Both the position numbers and the translations under genes were made by a program. 64,000 nt of DNA from NCBI GenBank assembly GCA_020002185.1, contig CM034544.1, positions 7,371,190 through 7,435,189 on the forward strand, given 5' to 3'. Source of the stretch: Paraescarpia echinospica. Its lineage: Eukaryota; Annelida; Polychaeta; Sabellida; Siboglinidae. A model generated the notes under the pieces. The model did not search any database, was not told the origin of the DNA, and worked only from the letters and a program-made list of their open reading frames with translations. How positions within the stretch are numbered: position 1 is the first letter of the stretch; every line of letters begins with the position of its first letter. Shown here in pieces: positions 23,501 through 33,758 of this stretch.

Positions 23501-24010
23501 ATCGGAGAACTCGGCCCACGTCCGCATTACTCTCCGAGACGGCAACTGCGGTGATAAAAATCAGGTGATTATAATATTTACACACACGTTTAACTGCAGA
23601 AAAATGGACTCTTTTCTCACATTGCAAGACTTTCAAACGTGAAGTAGTTTCTTTTTTGTGAAGTCTTACGAAACCACTTTCCACATTAACTCGTAAATTT
23701 GCACAAAGTATTTTATAACCTAATCTACTATCATTGTCCAATGTACAAACATGTTATGATCGTTTAATTGAATATAGTTCTTAATGTTACTCAGGTACAC
23801 GTTGACACCCTGGAGAAGTCAATCAACGCAGGCCCGTTCGACGGCTACTTGCTGCGGTGTGAGCTAACGAAGACCGAGAATCGTGCAGGCGGCGCCACCG
23901 TCTGCTCGTTCTGTTGTTCGTGCACAAAAAGAGGCTGCGACTTCGTGTTTGTCCGCATCTTTGGAGGACACGTCAGGTCGTTATGTGAAGTGGAACTTGT
24001 GTTACCGTAG
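20562..24010 (+). CDS. Small secreted or membrane cysteine-rich protein, three exons
   Basis: Exons 20562-20673, 23263-23564 and 23795-24010 join in phase (1, then 0), giving 209 residues and a TAG stop. Exon 1 encodes a basic N-terminus and a strongly hydrophobic stretch (LVYLWLLTILCCWIYA), a signal peptide or signal anchor; its donor is G/GTAAGC. Exon 2 has acceptor TATAG and donor CAG/GTGATT; exon 3 has acceptor CTCAG. The mature part has a Cys-dense block TVCSFCCSCTKRGCDFVFVR, then SLCEVELVLP at the end. Family not recognised; the final block loosely recalls extracellular carbohydrate-binding modules. Intron 1 (about 2.6 kb) holds a gap and an antisense Gypsy gag. The phase match across 2.6 kb is the main support; a further exon could lie in the gap. 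Confidence 0.55.
20740..20987. repeat. Imperfect TTATGAT-type microsatellite, cut by gap
   Basis: Repeats of TATTATGATTAT with variants run directly into the N block, which probably caused the assembly break. Confidence 0.9.
20988..21987. other. Assembly gap (1000 N)
   Basis: Exactly 1000 N, a scaffold gap of conventional or unknown size. Confidence 1.
21988..22421 (-). pseudogene. Ty3/Gypsy-type gag fragment
   Basis: Minus-strand gag capsid region truncated by the gap. First ATG at 22385 opens MAVFTGLMAPKLGLAG, then SWQTFKHQFNMYLLA and KIAMLLTFGGAELLV. A frameshift near 22205 continues as NSFDLNIEGV, RFDNYFAPRTNELVDRYKF and TASYISRLCYVAKSCNFGD, the usual gag order of Gypsy-group elements in invertebrates. 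The rest of the element would lie in the gap. It is antisense inside intron 1 of the secreted-protein gene. Confidence 0.75.
22507..22523 (-). other. Retroelement primer binding site
   Basis: The plus strand reads TCCCATCCTCGTCGCCA, identical in form to a tRNA 3' end with CCA. On the minus strand this is a 17-nt PBS placed between the putative LTR (plus-strand edge TGTTGTATG at 22530) and gag, as expected. The specific tRNA is not assigned. Confidence 0.65.
22530..23160 (-). repeat. Probable 5' LTR / leader of the Gypsy fragment
   Basis: Region just outside the PBS. It contains an 88-bp direct tandem duplication (starts 22721 and 22809) with ATTCCTATCCCATTCCATAT and ACTAATACGGCTATCAT. The outer LTR end is not determined because the partner LTR is not in the window. 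Confidence 0.4.
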
Positions 24011-24029
24011 CTTCGGAGAAGCAGAGGGT

Positions 24030-24931
24030 CCACTTGATCTCAACTTGTTTTAAACGAGCAAATGTTGTCCCTGTATACAAGAAGGGAGTTAAACGAAATG
24101 TGTGCAACTACATACCTATCTCTCTCTCTCTCTCTCTTACCGCTAGTTAGCAAAGCTTATGTGAAATTCGTATATGACTCATTGTATGAGCATGTTCGTA
24201 ACACAATTTCGGGCAGCCAACACGGATTTGTGAGGTGTAGAATTACAGTATCTAATCTAGTTTGTTACTTGAACGCCATTTCTGAATCTATTGACAACAA
24301 GAAACAGGTTGATTCTGTTTATTTAGATTTCAGTAAAACCTTTGATTCAATATGCCACCCATTGTTAATTCTCAGGCTTAGATCATATGGCTATTCCGGG
24401 TAATGCATGGAGTGGTTGTAATCTTACCTTGTCAACCGAAAACAACGCGTGGTCCTCGAAGGCAAAACATCTGACTGGAAGCCAGTGTTGTCTGGTTCAC
24501 CACAAGGTTCACAAATTGGACCACTTCTGTTTATCTTGTTTATCAACGATCTCATTAATCATGTGAAATGTCACTGTATGCTGATGATTCCAAATTGTTT
24601 AAAGAAATTACGTTGGTGACCGATTGTCAGTTGGTGCAGAAGTATCTGGACAGTGTATGTCTTTGGTGTGAGACATGGCACTTTAAACTTAACGTTGAGA
24701 AATGCTGCATAATGTCATTCACTAACAAAAAGAAACGTATATCCTATGACTACACGATTTTAAGCCAGTCTCTGCCCAAGGTCACCGCTGTCAAAGATCT
24801 CAGTATCACATTGATCGACAGTTTGACTTTTAAAGATCATATTAATCGTTGTGTTTGTAAAGCTTTTAAGATGAATGGTTTTATTAAGCGCGTTTGCACA
24901 ACCTTTATCGATGTACAAGCTTTATGATCCT

Positions 24932-24972
<41 letters not shown>

Positions 24973-25150
24973 AGTCAGAAGCCAGTTGGAGTATCACAGT
25001 GTTATCTGGAATCTCTGGCAACGTACGTTTATTTACAAAATCGAACGAGTTGGAAAGAAATTCATTAAATATCTATGTTACAAATCCAAAATACAGTACT
25101 CCTCTGACAGTTATCCTGAGCTTTGTCATCATTTTAGACTACCTTAGTAC
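24030..25150 (+). pseudogene. Non-LTR reverse transcriptase relic
   Basis: 5'-truncated RT read in three frames. ANVVPVYKKGVKRNVCNY and PLVSK (24055-24150); QHGFVR and DSVYLDFSKTFDSI, motif A, to 24400; SGSPQGSQIGPLLFILFIND, motif B region, 24490-24550; MSLYADDSKLF, catalytic motif C, 24568; then NVEKCCIMSFTNKKK; after a TA tract, LEYHSVIWNLWQ at about 24985. A CT run sits inside the motif normally following NYRPIS, and a (TA)n run at 24936-24971 interrupts the thumb. It begins about 20 bp after the stop of the secreted-protein gene. Confidence 0.85.
24936..24971. repeat. (TA)n microsatellite within RT relic
   Basis: Pure TA run between two parts of the RT reading. Confidence 0.95.
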
Positions 25151-25330
25151 TATATGTGTACTTTTGTGTATCCATACGGAATAAAAGATCAAAGAATATC
25201 AAAGGATTTAGAATCAGTCAGTCCTGAGGATTCCTACTAGTAAAAATTATGATTAATGACCTGTCATGTAATTATAGTGCTGACATATTGTGGTTATGTG
25301 TAATACTATAATAACATAAACAAACAGTGT
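25151..25330. other. Short intergenic stretch after the RT relic
   Basis: Nothing recognised. Confidence 0.5.
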
Positions 25331-25541
25331 AGTGGCGCCTCTAGTGCAAGAAAGTACTGGACGACTTTATGGGTCGACCACTTGTACCGATCATTGCTGG
25401 TCGCCGGACCGCCGTCCGGAAGTGGCCCTCGTTAAGAAGGTGGCTAACTGGTTGGTGACCGACTGGCTCAGCTGCAGTCACAATGAGGCTCTGGAGGAGG
25501 CGGTCGAGTCCTATCTGTCGAGTATGGCCGGTTTGAAATGA
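25331..25541 (+). CDS. Possible terminal exon of unknown gene, frameshifted
   Basis: After an AACAGTGTAG acceptor-like site two overlapping frames look protein-like. One gives ARKYWTTLWVDHLYRSLLVA; the other gives PEVALVKKVANWLVTDWLSC and ends AVESYLSSMAGLK with a TGA stop. They would join by one indel near 25425. Composition is GC-richer than the flanks. No family recognised; it may be a decayed exon or a fragment of a mobile element. Confidence 0.3.
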
Positions 25542-26279
25542 CGATTGCGAACACGCTAGTAATTACAGCTTTGTAAGAGGGAGGTTCCGCCTCTCATAGT
25601 AAGGAGTACTGTAGTAACGCTGTTATACTCGCTGGTGAAAGAAAACCACGCCGCTGTTATGTATTATGCCTTGTCTATCTTTATGTATTCCTCTCTAGGC
25701 ATGATAAAACGTTAAAACCTTACGAACTTATTAATGACAGAGATCGGTATTATAGTAGCGTTGTTATATTCGTTCGTGAAAGAAAACCACACGCCACTGA
25801 TATGTATCATGCTTTCTATGCTTAATAAAACGTTGAAACCGTATGAACAGTCTTGTCTATTACGAAACAAAACAAACAAACACCACTTCCTCACGCTTTT
25901 CACACTAATAAAATGTCGATGTCATATAGCAGTGAAATGTACGTTTAATAAGACGTTACCTATGTCCAAGTGAAACAAACAAACAAACATTCATTCCTCA
26001 CGCATTCACCAACCACGCTTGGTAAAGCCTCTAGCGGAAGCGGCCATTCCTCACGCAAACAACAGCGATACATCCGGTCAGCCCGTCCTTACGCATTCAC
26101 CCAACCCATAGCGATCTCTAGTGTGCCCCCTTAACCAGCCGTAGCTGAAACAACTCCGCTATGCTGTTTAATACACTTTGAAATCGTCGTGTAGTCTGTT
26201 ACAAGGTGGCGTTGTTTCACCCCCACCCTCTAGCGGAGGTCCCTACACGTTTATAGGCAGTGTCCGGCCCGAACGTAGT
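25542..26279. other. Intergenic, diverged direct repeats
   Basis: Near 25632-25720 and 25755-25850 a segment around GTGAAAGAAAACCAC and AATAAAACGTTGAAACC is repeated in diverged form. No gene seen. Short CTCTAGCGGA motifs recur towards 26240. Confidence 0.45.
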
Positions 26280-26411
26280 TAATGACGTTTCGGCGTTGAC
26301 AAGGACGGACGCACGCCACAGAGAGAATAGCGCTTTCCGTCCGTCAGCCGTACAGTGTTGACACCTACCGACGACCACGCACGGTGCTGTCCCCTACAGA
26401 CGTTCGCAGTG

Positions 26412-29400
26412 ATGCCGGTCTGCCCTGTATGCGGTCGTGCCGCCGATCGTGTAGAGGGGCACTTACGCAAGCGCCACAAATTCCCGAATTGGGATCGGAC
26501 TTACGCCTTCCGTAGTGGTGTAACGAAGCATTTGAAGAACGGCTGCGAACTCCGGGATGAGTGCAAATGCCCGAACTGCGGGAAGACGTATGCCTATCGT
26601 TATAATATGTTGAAACATATGAGAACGACGAATTGTAGTGGTGGTAAAGAGAAAGGAAGACTCCCCCCGACCCACCTAACGTTTCCCCGTTAGACGACGC
26701 CGCCGCCGATGATGCAGTGTCGGAAGCCCTACAACGGGTCATTCACGCGCACTAGTCGAGTATACGCACGTCCACAACGCGGAGTCCTTTCCAGTCGATA
26801 GATAACTATCAACAGACCGGCATGGACACGGGCGCGCTCGATCCCCGACTACGACTTATGTTCGAGGAGCAGACTCGCGCCTTTAAAACCAACCTAGACG
26901 GGACGCTACAGATACCTTTAATCGTCGAGTAACTGCTGCGGTCGTTACCTCGAGTCGCCCGCTGGAATTACCAGTAGCCAATCTTTTGAACGGTTCCTCG
27001 AAAGCATCCGACAACCCGACGTTCTACAGTACGTCATAGCGCAGAGACCCGACTCGGGGTGGACGGCCGAATTGGTGACTAACGCTACCTTCTTCCTCAA
27101 CGCCATCATCCACCATCCTATCGGCTGTTTCGACGTGCAACTCCCCGCCTACCTGCGCGCCAACAAGGCGGTTATCGTTCTAGAGAAAGATAAGCACAAT
27201 AGACCCTACACCGATAACTTGTGCCTCTTCCGTTGTCTGGCGCTACTACCCGTACAGGGCGACTTTCGACTTCGAATGGTATTTCGACAGCAGTGACCAA
27301 CTGGCGCGGCACGAGCTTCTCAGCGTGAGTATCGTCTCGAACGTCCCCGGCCACGAGACAGCGCTGTGTTTTGTCACGACCGGGGATTCCAACGTGCTCG
27401 CGAAGCTACTGATTGTCGCCCTGGAGGCCGTGAGCGAGGCGGCATGCGCGGCTCTGCGACCCTCGTATCAACCTACCTTCGAAGAGATCACCGCACTCGA
27501 AACTGAATGGCAAATCAGGTGTCAAGAGCCGTCGGAGAAGGAGGGAAAGAACCCGCACTCAGTACTCGCCGACCGCCTGTGGGCCCACCTACGCCAGCAC
27601 CGCGTCTTCGGTTTCAACTCGGGCAAGAACGACCTGAACGTTGTCAAAAAGTACCGGCGTCGGCCTTTACGATCAAACGTCAGAACAACTTCATGTGTCT
27701 AGCGACGGAGACGCTCAAGTTCCTGGAAATCACATGGCCCCTGGTTTTAGCTACGATAAGATCCTGAAGGCCTACGGCTGCGAAGTGACGAAGGGCCACT
27801 TGCCCTAAGAGTATCTGGACGAGCTGCGGAAAATTGACGACACCGAACTGCCGCCACAGGAGGCTGTCTACAGTCACCTAAAACGCGGAGAGATCTCCGA
27901 AAATGCATACGAGGGATGCGTGAAGGTGTGGCGCGACTAAGGGATGACGATGCTGCGGGATTTTCTCGTCTGGTACAACAACAGGGACGTGGCCCCGTTC
28001 TTGGACATACGACACCAGGTCAATGGACGCGAGAAACGCGAGGGTAAGTACCTGGTCGAAACGTGATTTCGGGAAAAGAAGACGGCATACCTGCTCCATG
28101 GGTGCTTCTTCCACGGTTGTCCGTGTACGGGCAAGGAAACAAACGAGGTCAACGGAAAGTCGATGAGTCGACTGGACGCCGAGACGGTCGACACCACCGC
28201 GTACCTTCGCCGCTTCGTCACGGTCGTCGAGATGTGGGAGTGCCAATGGCGCCGTGAAGCCGCCGCCGCCGTCGGAGTCCCGTCGATGGCGTGGGGAAGT
28301 TACGCGGACGCGGGTCTTGGAGGCCGTGGCGCGCCGCATTCGCCAATATGCAGCCCATCTTCAAGAAAACCTACATCACCCGCGAAGATCTCAGCCCGTT
28401 CATGCTTCTCTACGCCGAAGCGCACTGGCTCCTGGGCCGTCCTCAACGCACGCTCGTGGGGAGCTTTTTCGGCATTCTCCTCGTAACCCCCCTACCGCGG
28501 TGGTATCTGGACACGGCGTGTACCAGATCCTCGTCGACCGCGTGTACCAGATCATCGAGTACGTCACAGTCCCGTGCTTTCGTCGCTTCGGTGAGTCGGT
28601 CTCCGCCGCGCGACGCGAGGGCGACACCGACCCTAACAAGGCCATCTTCGCCGAGACGTTTAAACTTCTTGGGAATAGTTGCTATGGAAGACGATTATGA
28701 GGGTCGATCTCCACAGGGAAATCAAGTAATGTACGTCTTCCGGGGCCTCGACGCAGATCATCGATCGACGCTTCCGACAGGTCGACGTCGTTATGGCCGA
28801 CGGCCTCTGCGAGGTGGCGCAGATCAAGCGGATCGGCCTCCCCACCCAGATGGGCTACTTCGTGTACCAATACGCCAAACTACGCATGCTCCAGTTCTAC
28901 TACGACTTTATCGATACCAACGTACTACGCCCCCTGTTCCAGTACTGCGCGATGGAAACCGTTTCAGCGTATTTAGCCATCGCGGGCCGGTGCTTCGACG
29001 AGCTCGTGGAGGACGCCAAGCGCGAGCACTACTTTCGGCACCGGGGCGAGTGGTTCCCGTCGGAGTGATGCAAACCTCATGCGGAGGCGTACGTATAGTG
29101 CCGACTCGCAGGACGACCGTGGGGCACCGCCGACAAGCGATGCTGCGCGAGCCATCGGACGTACAATAAGAGAACGCCGGGCCTCTTCAAAGAGGAGTGG
29201 TCCGGCCGCGGTATCCTCGCGCTGTGCAGCAAGACCTACTACTGATTCGGCGCGACGGGCGATAAGTACAGCACGAAGGGGTAGAGCAAGCGCCAGAACG
29301 ACGTCGACAAGGACAACTTCCTCGCCGTGCTGCGTGGTCGATGGAGCGGCAGCGGGTGGAACCCTGGCATCAAAGTAAGGAAGTGCTGACGTACATACAG

Positions 29401-29480
29401 AAGTGTGCGGCGTTGAGCTACTTCTACGCCAAGCGACTCGTGCTCGACGACGAGGTCACCACGGCGCCCAAAGTCGTATA
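26412..29480 (+). pseudogene. Protein-primed-type DNA polymerase B with N-terminal zinc fingers (broken)
   Basis: N-terminal fingers start MPVCPVCGRAADRVEGHLRK; in the second finger both Cys are replaced (Phe and Trp in FPNWDRTYAF). Then PYTDNLCLFRCLAL (27200), an exonuclease-like VFGFNSGKNDLNVVKKY (27605-27660), FFHGCPC (28105), NMQPIFKKTYITREDLSPF (28345), the motif B position KLLGNSCYGR (28665) and LPTQMGYFVYQYAKLRMLQF (28845). The motif C position reads METVSAYLAI (28945), so one catalytic Asp is Val. Tail KCAALSYFYAKRLVLDDEVT ends at about 29480. At least eight frame changes and several stops. It would replicate element DNA; this copy cannot be active. Confidence 0.85.
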
Positions 29481-29483
29481 AAT

Positions 29484-29573
29484 TCTACCTACCCTACCCT
29501 ACCTGAGGGATGGCCCCCCACATTAGGTGTAGGGGTATGTATGTATGTTTGTAGGTAGGTAGGGAATAATAAA
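29484..29573. terminator. Convergent intergenic region with inverted repeat and AATAAA
   Basis: CTACCTACCCTACCC (29485-29500) is opposed by GTAGGTAGGTAGGG (29551-29564), and AATAAA follows at 29568-29573 on the plus strand, fitting 3'-end formation for the polymerase gene. Inferred. Confidence 0.4.
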
Positions 29574-29650
29574 GAATGAACAAGTACACCTTTTCATCGT
29601 CTTCTATTTTCACTACTAGGCGAAGCGAAAGCGATACATTGAATGCAGTT

Positions 29651-30076
29651 TTAGCCAGTCGAATACGAGACAGTCTTTGGCCACCCTATCGGGGCCGAAC
29701 AGGCGCTGAAGACCATTAACGGTATGCCGCGTAATCCTAAGAGCAGGTAGGCGACACAATATTGTCCGGACACGTTAGATACCCAGCTCTGCAGTCTCTT
29801 GTCGTTGTACGTCCAGGTGTCGCAGTTACGGCGCAGGAAGGCGCGGAAGTCGGCGTGCAGCGGCGGCAGTCCGTACGAGTCGAAAAAGTCGACTTGCCGG
29901 TTGGCGTCCACGTAGGCGGGCATCCAGTGTTCCCCCTCTCGTCACCGTCGTCGGTGTTGCTGTCGGGTAAGCGGTGAGCCGCCTTCTCGGTAGCTCGTCT
30001 TTAGGCAGTACGCCGAGGACGACCTTTTCAGTGTACGCATCGATCTCCAGGCGGCGCATAAGCTGAAACGTGTCAT
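29651..30076 (-). pseudogene. Adenain-like cysteine protease (broken)
   Basis: Minus-strand remnant. The catalytic His-Trp pair is present (GEHWMPAYVDANRQ), followed by VDFFDSYGLPPLHADFR and YNDKRLQSWVSNVSGQYC. In this family the catalytic Cys precedes Gly in a CGxxC motif; here that position is Ser (VSGQYC). The N-terminal part (EIDAYTEKVVLGVLPKDELP) is in another frame, and a TGA sits three codons before GEHW. The family matures capsid proteins in Polinton and adenovirus-like particles. Short against the usual length and inactive. Confidence 0.8.
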
Positions 30077-30079
30077 TGC

Positions 30080-31248
30080 TCAGTAGTCGTACATGACGTT
30101 GTGGTTCTTGTCGATCTCAAGCACCGTCTCGAACTCGCCGTACACGATGACGTTCACCGTCTGGTCCAGCGCCGCTGCGAAGTGCACCTCCACACACAGG
30201 TTGCCCTTGCGCACGTCGTTGAAGTGGTCACCGTCGCAACAGTCCGGAGACAGGTCGAAGCCTTGCCCGTCGCCGCGAAGAGGTTCAGATAGCTTTTGAG
30301 GTAACGCGCCTTCGCGAAGTTCGGTTACATCGGCTAGCTCGGCAAGTGGCGTCCGTCGATGTAGAGGGCGAGGAAGTTTATGTCGTTGTGCTTTGCGTTA
30401 AACGTGTTTTTGATAGGTCCCGTTATTGGCGTCGTTGTCGATCGGGCACAGGAACACGCGTTTCGGCAGACGTTCTCGTGAGTATGACACATGGTGCCCT
30501 GCGGTATCGAGAACACCTTGCAGTCGACTCGACGTAGCGGGTACTTGACCGTACCCTTCGTCAACGCTTTGATGTGACCGAGTTGGACGGCCGGGTTCAC
30601 CTTGGCTTTTTGCACCTGCAGGAAGGTTTCCTTCAGCACGATTTTGAACCCTTAGCCTTGAGCGCAAAGGCGTCCTTGCTTCGAACAACCCGGATCTTTA
30701 CGACGACCCCGTTCAGCATGTACCGGTCTTGCCTAAACACGTCAGCGTGCAGACGTCCCAACAGCTCCACTTCGCGACTCTTCCGGATGAAGAAGCGACG
30801 CTGCGCATACCCCCGTTAGCATTAGCGACCGCCTCCATGAACCCAGCGGTGTCCTTACACCACAGACCGCCTCCGAGCTGAGTTTTCTTGGCTTCGGCGC
30901 CGTAGCTCAACAGGGATTCGACGTAGTCCCGATAAGCGACACGTCGACTTGACTGAACAGAGAGTGCAGACAATTGTTAATCGGTCCCACGGGACTATCG
31001 TCTTGGAGATCGGTGCGGTCCCCCTTCACCACTTTCACTCGCACGTACAGCCTAACGCTCGCCAGGTCCAGATATTCATCTCCCGTCCACGGGACGAGAC
31101 ACTCGATAGGGCCACCCGCGTCGTGTGCCGTTAGCGGTTGGTGATCGATCCACTGGCCGCTCTCGACACTCGTCTGCGTCATCGGGAAGCTGAACAGGTC
31201 CAGTTCGCTCCTTAGGCCCTCGCACGACTGTCGATGCACGAACGCCAT
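30080..31248 (-). pseudogene. Major capsid-like (jelly-roll) protein of the Polinton-type relic (broken)
   Basis: Starts at ATG 31248 (MAFVHRQSCEGLRSELDLF) and runs through SLFSQVDVSL (about 30960), SYGAEAKKTQLGG (30900), AVQLGHIKALTKGTVKYPLR (30560) and ALYIDGRHLPS, to a tail LEIDKNHNVMYDY before the TGA at 30080-30082. At least four frame changes interrupt it. The sequence belongs to the capsid-like family repeatedly found in invertebrate Polintons; full-length members are similar in size to this span (about 390 codons). The gene sits 1 bp after the stop of the upstream small gene. Confidence 0.8.
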
Positions 31249-31249
31249 T

Positions 31250-31509
31250 CTATTCAGTGAATTTGTCGCTCGGCGTCTGTTCCTTACGGCGACCTTTCGA
31301 CTTACTGATTGTCGACGCTTTGCCCGGTGGTTTTATAACGAGGTGTCGTCGTCGTCGGTGGCGGGTGCGCCTGTGTATTCAGCAGCCGGTCCAGAAGGTT
31401 GGCTCCCGCCTCCTTCGCGCTGTACTTTAGCACCGGTGTAGACCGGTATGTTACTGCCGACATGTCGAGTGTAGTAGTCCTCGTACACGTTGCTGCCGGC
31501 CCTCGCCAT
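31250..31509 (-). pseudogene. Small basic capsid-associated protein of the Polinton-type relic
   Basis: ATG at 31509 opens a 58-residue frame (MARAGSNVYEDYYTRHVGSN, then IPVYTGAKVQREGGG) ending at TAA 31333-31335. A second frame continues as a lysine/arginine-rich tail (GKASTISKSKGRRKEQTPSD) to TAG at 31250-31252. The split suggests a frameshift or internal deletion of one original gene. Similar short Gly/basic proteins accompany capsid genes in these elements. Confidence 0.6.
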
Positions 31510-31640
31510 AAAACAGTTTCGGTTTGCAGCGCCTGACGTGAAGCTTCACCACGAGTTTCCCCTGTTCGAATGGCATCGGTCGATCAAGGTCGTCCCTTAT
31601 ATCTATCTTGACCGCCTCGAACTGTTTCCACAACACTTTA
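31510..31640 (-). pseudogene. C-terminus of a second (minor) capsid protein
   Basis: Minus-strand text FEAVKIDIRDDLDRPMPFEQ and GKLVVKLHVRR is the C-terminal signature of the minor capsid protein in these elements. The rest is missing because recognisable sequence ends at about 31640, which marks the truncation point. Confidence 0.6.
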
Positions 31641-31689
31641 ATGCGGACGTGATGTTATGCCATCGCTGGAAGATAGTTATTTGTTCAAT

Positions 31690-32209
31690 GTAATTTATAT
31701 GTTAACATTATGTCTCATTAATAGGTAACAATTCTCCTGCTTGGTATTATCGTCCATGGAATTGTGTTTTTTTATGTATTTCCGAGACAAAAAATTCATA
31801 ATTATTTTGTTTGCCATAATTCTTGTGTCAATATAAAGTACATCTAATAGATGTAAATTCTCCAAAGGCAATGTTTACGTTAAATTCACGAGCATGATTT
31901 AGACGTCAATAGAAAGACATCTAATAGACGTCATTTTTATGTCATTCTAAAACGGTACAAGTTCTATATTCAACGTCGTTTTCATGTCAATAAAACTGCA
32001 TCTTTTAGATGTCAATTATCCAGCGTTATGTTTATGTCAATATAAATATATATAATAGATGTCAATCCGTTTGTGTGAATTAGATATCAACAGAAAGACA
32101 TCTAATATACGTCGTTTTGACATTATTTTGAGACGTCGTCCACTTGACCAAAAATTGACTGATACAAGCGCTTTATAGGTTCGGTATAAAAATAATAATA
32201 AAAGAAGAC
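31690..32209. repeat. AT-rich stretch with five near-palindromic units
   Basis: ACATCTAATAGATGT (31840-31854) is a near-perfect palindrome; related units occur at about 31916, 31999, 32049 and 32097, three of them with ATAGAYGTC or ATACGTC and preceded by CAATA/CAACAGAAAGAC-type text. Spacing is 50-80 bp. No gene. Confidence 0.55.
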
Positions 32210-33600
32210 ATGTGCCCACTGCGATCCCTCCATTTATCCATATTATACTACAATAGCCAATATGGGTTTAGAAAGAAACATTTTTCTGAGCTGGCTACAC
32301 TCAAAACCTTAGACAGAATTATGCAAGAACTTGATAAATCGGTTACTCCAATAAATGTATACCTTGATTTATCAAAGGCATTTGACACAATTGACCACAA
32401 TATATTGATAAAGAAGTTAAATTACGATGGATTAAATGACAAAGCTCTGTACCTTTGTAAGAGTTATTTACAAATTCAAGCAGTACGTAGAAATTAAAAC
32501 TGTTCAGTCTAAGGAAGTAGTCATCTACACTGGTGTCCCTCAAGGTTCAATTTTAGTGTCACTCTTATTTATTATATATATATATATATAAATGATGTAG
32601 CACTTTCTAGTGACCTATGCTGACGTCACCACCCTTACTAGTACACTAAATACCTTTAATGATTCAGAAGGCCAAATGCGAAGTGAAAATATTAACAAAG
32701 ACCTAACAAAGATTAGCAATTGGTTAAAAGCTAATAAACTGTCACTAAAGGTCAAAAAGACTAAATTTATTATTTTTCATATGGCTCAAAAGAAAGTAGA
32801 ATACCCTGTGTTACCAATAGATGGGGCACACATTGAATGTGTAAATTATTTCATTTTTTAGGCATCACAATAAATAACCACCACTTAAAACATTATATAT
32901 TATGTACAATGCTCTTATTCTCCCTCATATTAATTATGGCTTACTTTATAAAATCCAACAATTAAAATGTTACTATAAATTAGTTAACAATCTTTTACCC
33001 TACTACTTCAATGTTTTTTTCCAAACACACACATCTATGACATTCATCAGCATTGCACAGGTGAAAAAAAATATTTATATGTACAGATTCAAACACGAAT
33101 TTGCAAAAAAAAATGCATTAGACACAACATTATAGAGATAGTTAACAATACACCAAGTTTTATCATTAACACAACTTACACCCACAATCTATATGGTTTT
33201 TCAACATACACAAAACAATTATTTATGTTAAATTATGATTCCAGTTATCGTATTTATAATTGCTTGATTTGTAATTCGTAATACGTATTGAAATGTATAC
33301 CCAAGTATCCATATGTACGTCAATTTGTACACGAGTACATATAATTAGTCCTTGCATTATATAGGTATGTTGATACACTGAAAAAGTATCAACTGTAAAA
33401 CAAGTCATATGCTATTCTGATTTGTGACATGTAAATTTTATTGTTGTTTGTATTGATGGGGTGGCTCCTGGGCTAGCGATATTATATACATTAATGGGAG
33501 TCTCCCGACCTTATATATATATTACCTACATCATTCATTGTATATGTATCGTATTTATATGTCAAATAAATTGATTCTGAGTTCTGAGTTTTGAGTACTG
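32210..33600 (+). pseudogene. Non-LTR retrotransposon 3' half relic (RT)
   Basis: NSQYGFRKKHFSELATL then PINVYLDLSKAFDTIDHNIL (RT motif A, 32350-32400); GVPQGSILVSLLFII (32530-32570); SNWLKANKLSLKVKKTKFII (32710-32775); INYGLLYKIQQLK (32925). Between LLFII and NDVA a TA run (32570-32591) disrupts the frame. The 3' end carries AATAAATTGATTCTGAG and a short TTCTGAG repeat near 33570-33600, typical of a retroelement tail. Confidence 0.8.
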
Positions 33601-33758
33601 ATTCGTTGCAGTAGTTGTATTTGTTCAGCAGTTTGTATTATGACCAAAATTAAAATCTCCACGTCTCTCTCTCTCTTTCGCTTTCATTCTCAAGACTTTT
33701 CCCAAACCTTCCAGATCTCTCTTTAAGCAATCCAGAAATCCATAATAATATATTGCAG
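33601..33758. other. Intron-like leader of the second large unit
   Basis: CT-rich tract ending in ATATTGCAG immediately before coding sequence at 33759, consistent with a splice acceptor. Confidence 0.45.

Larger units (their letters stand above)
26280..31650. mobile_element. Polinton/adinto-type endogenous DNA virus-like relic
   Basis: GC-rich block, clearly different from its AT-rich flanks. It holds polymerase B on the plus strand and, convergent on the minus strand, an adenain-like cysteine protease, a major capsid-like gene, a small capsid-associated gene and the C-terminus of another capsid gene. This set defines Polinton (Maverick) or adintovirus-type elements. No retroviral-type integrase or packaging ATPase is visible and no terminal inverted repeats were found, so the copy is truncated. 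Every gene has stops or frameshifts, several at catalytic positions. Confidence 0.85.

Noticed and set aside
25331..25541. Match to the C-terminal helical domain of M1 aminopeptidases
   Set aside because: Only a vague helical resemblance (NWLVTDWLSCSHNEALEEAV); not enough to name the gene.
32570..32591. TA run considered as a promoter element
   Set aside because: It lies within an RT motif and is better explained as microsatellite expansion.
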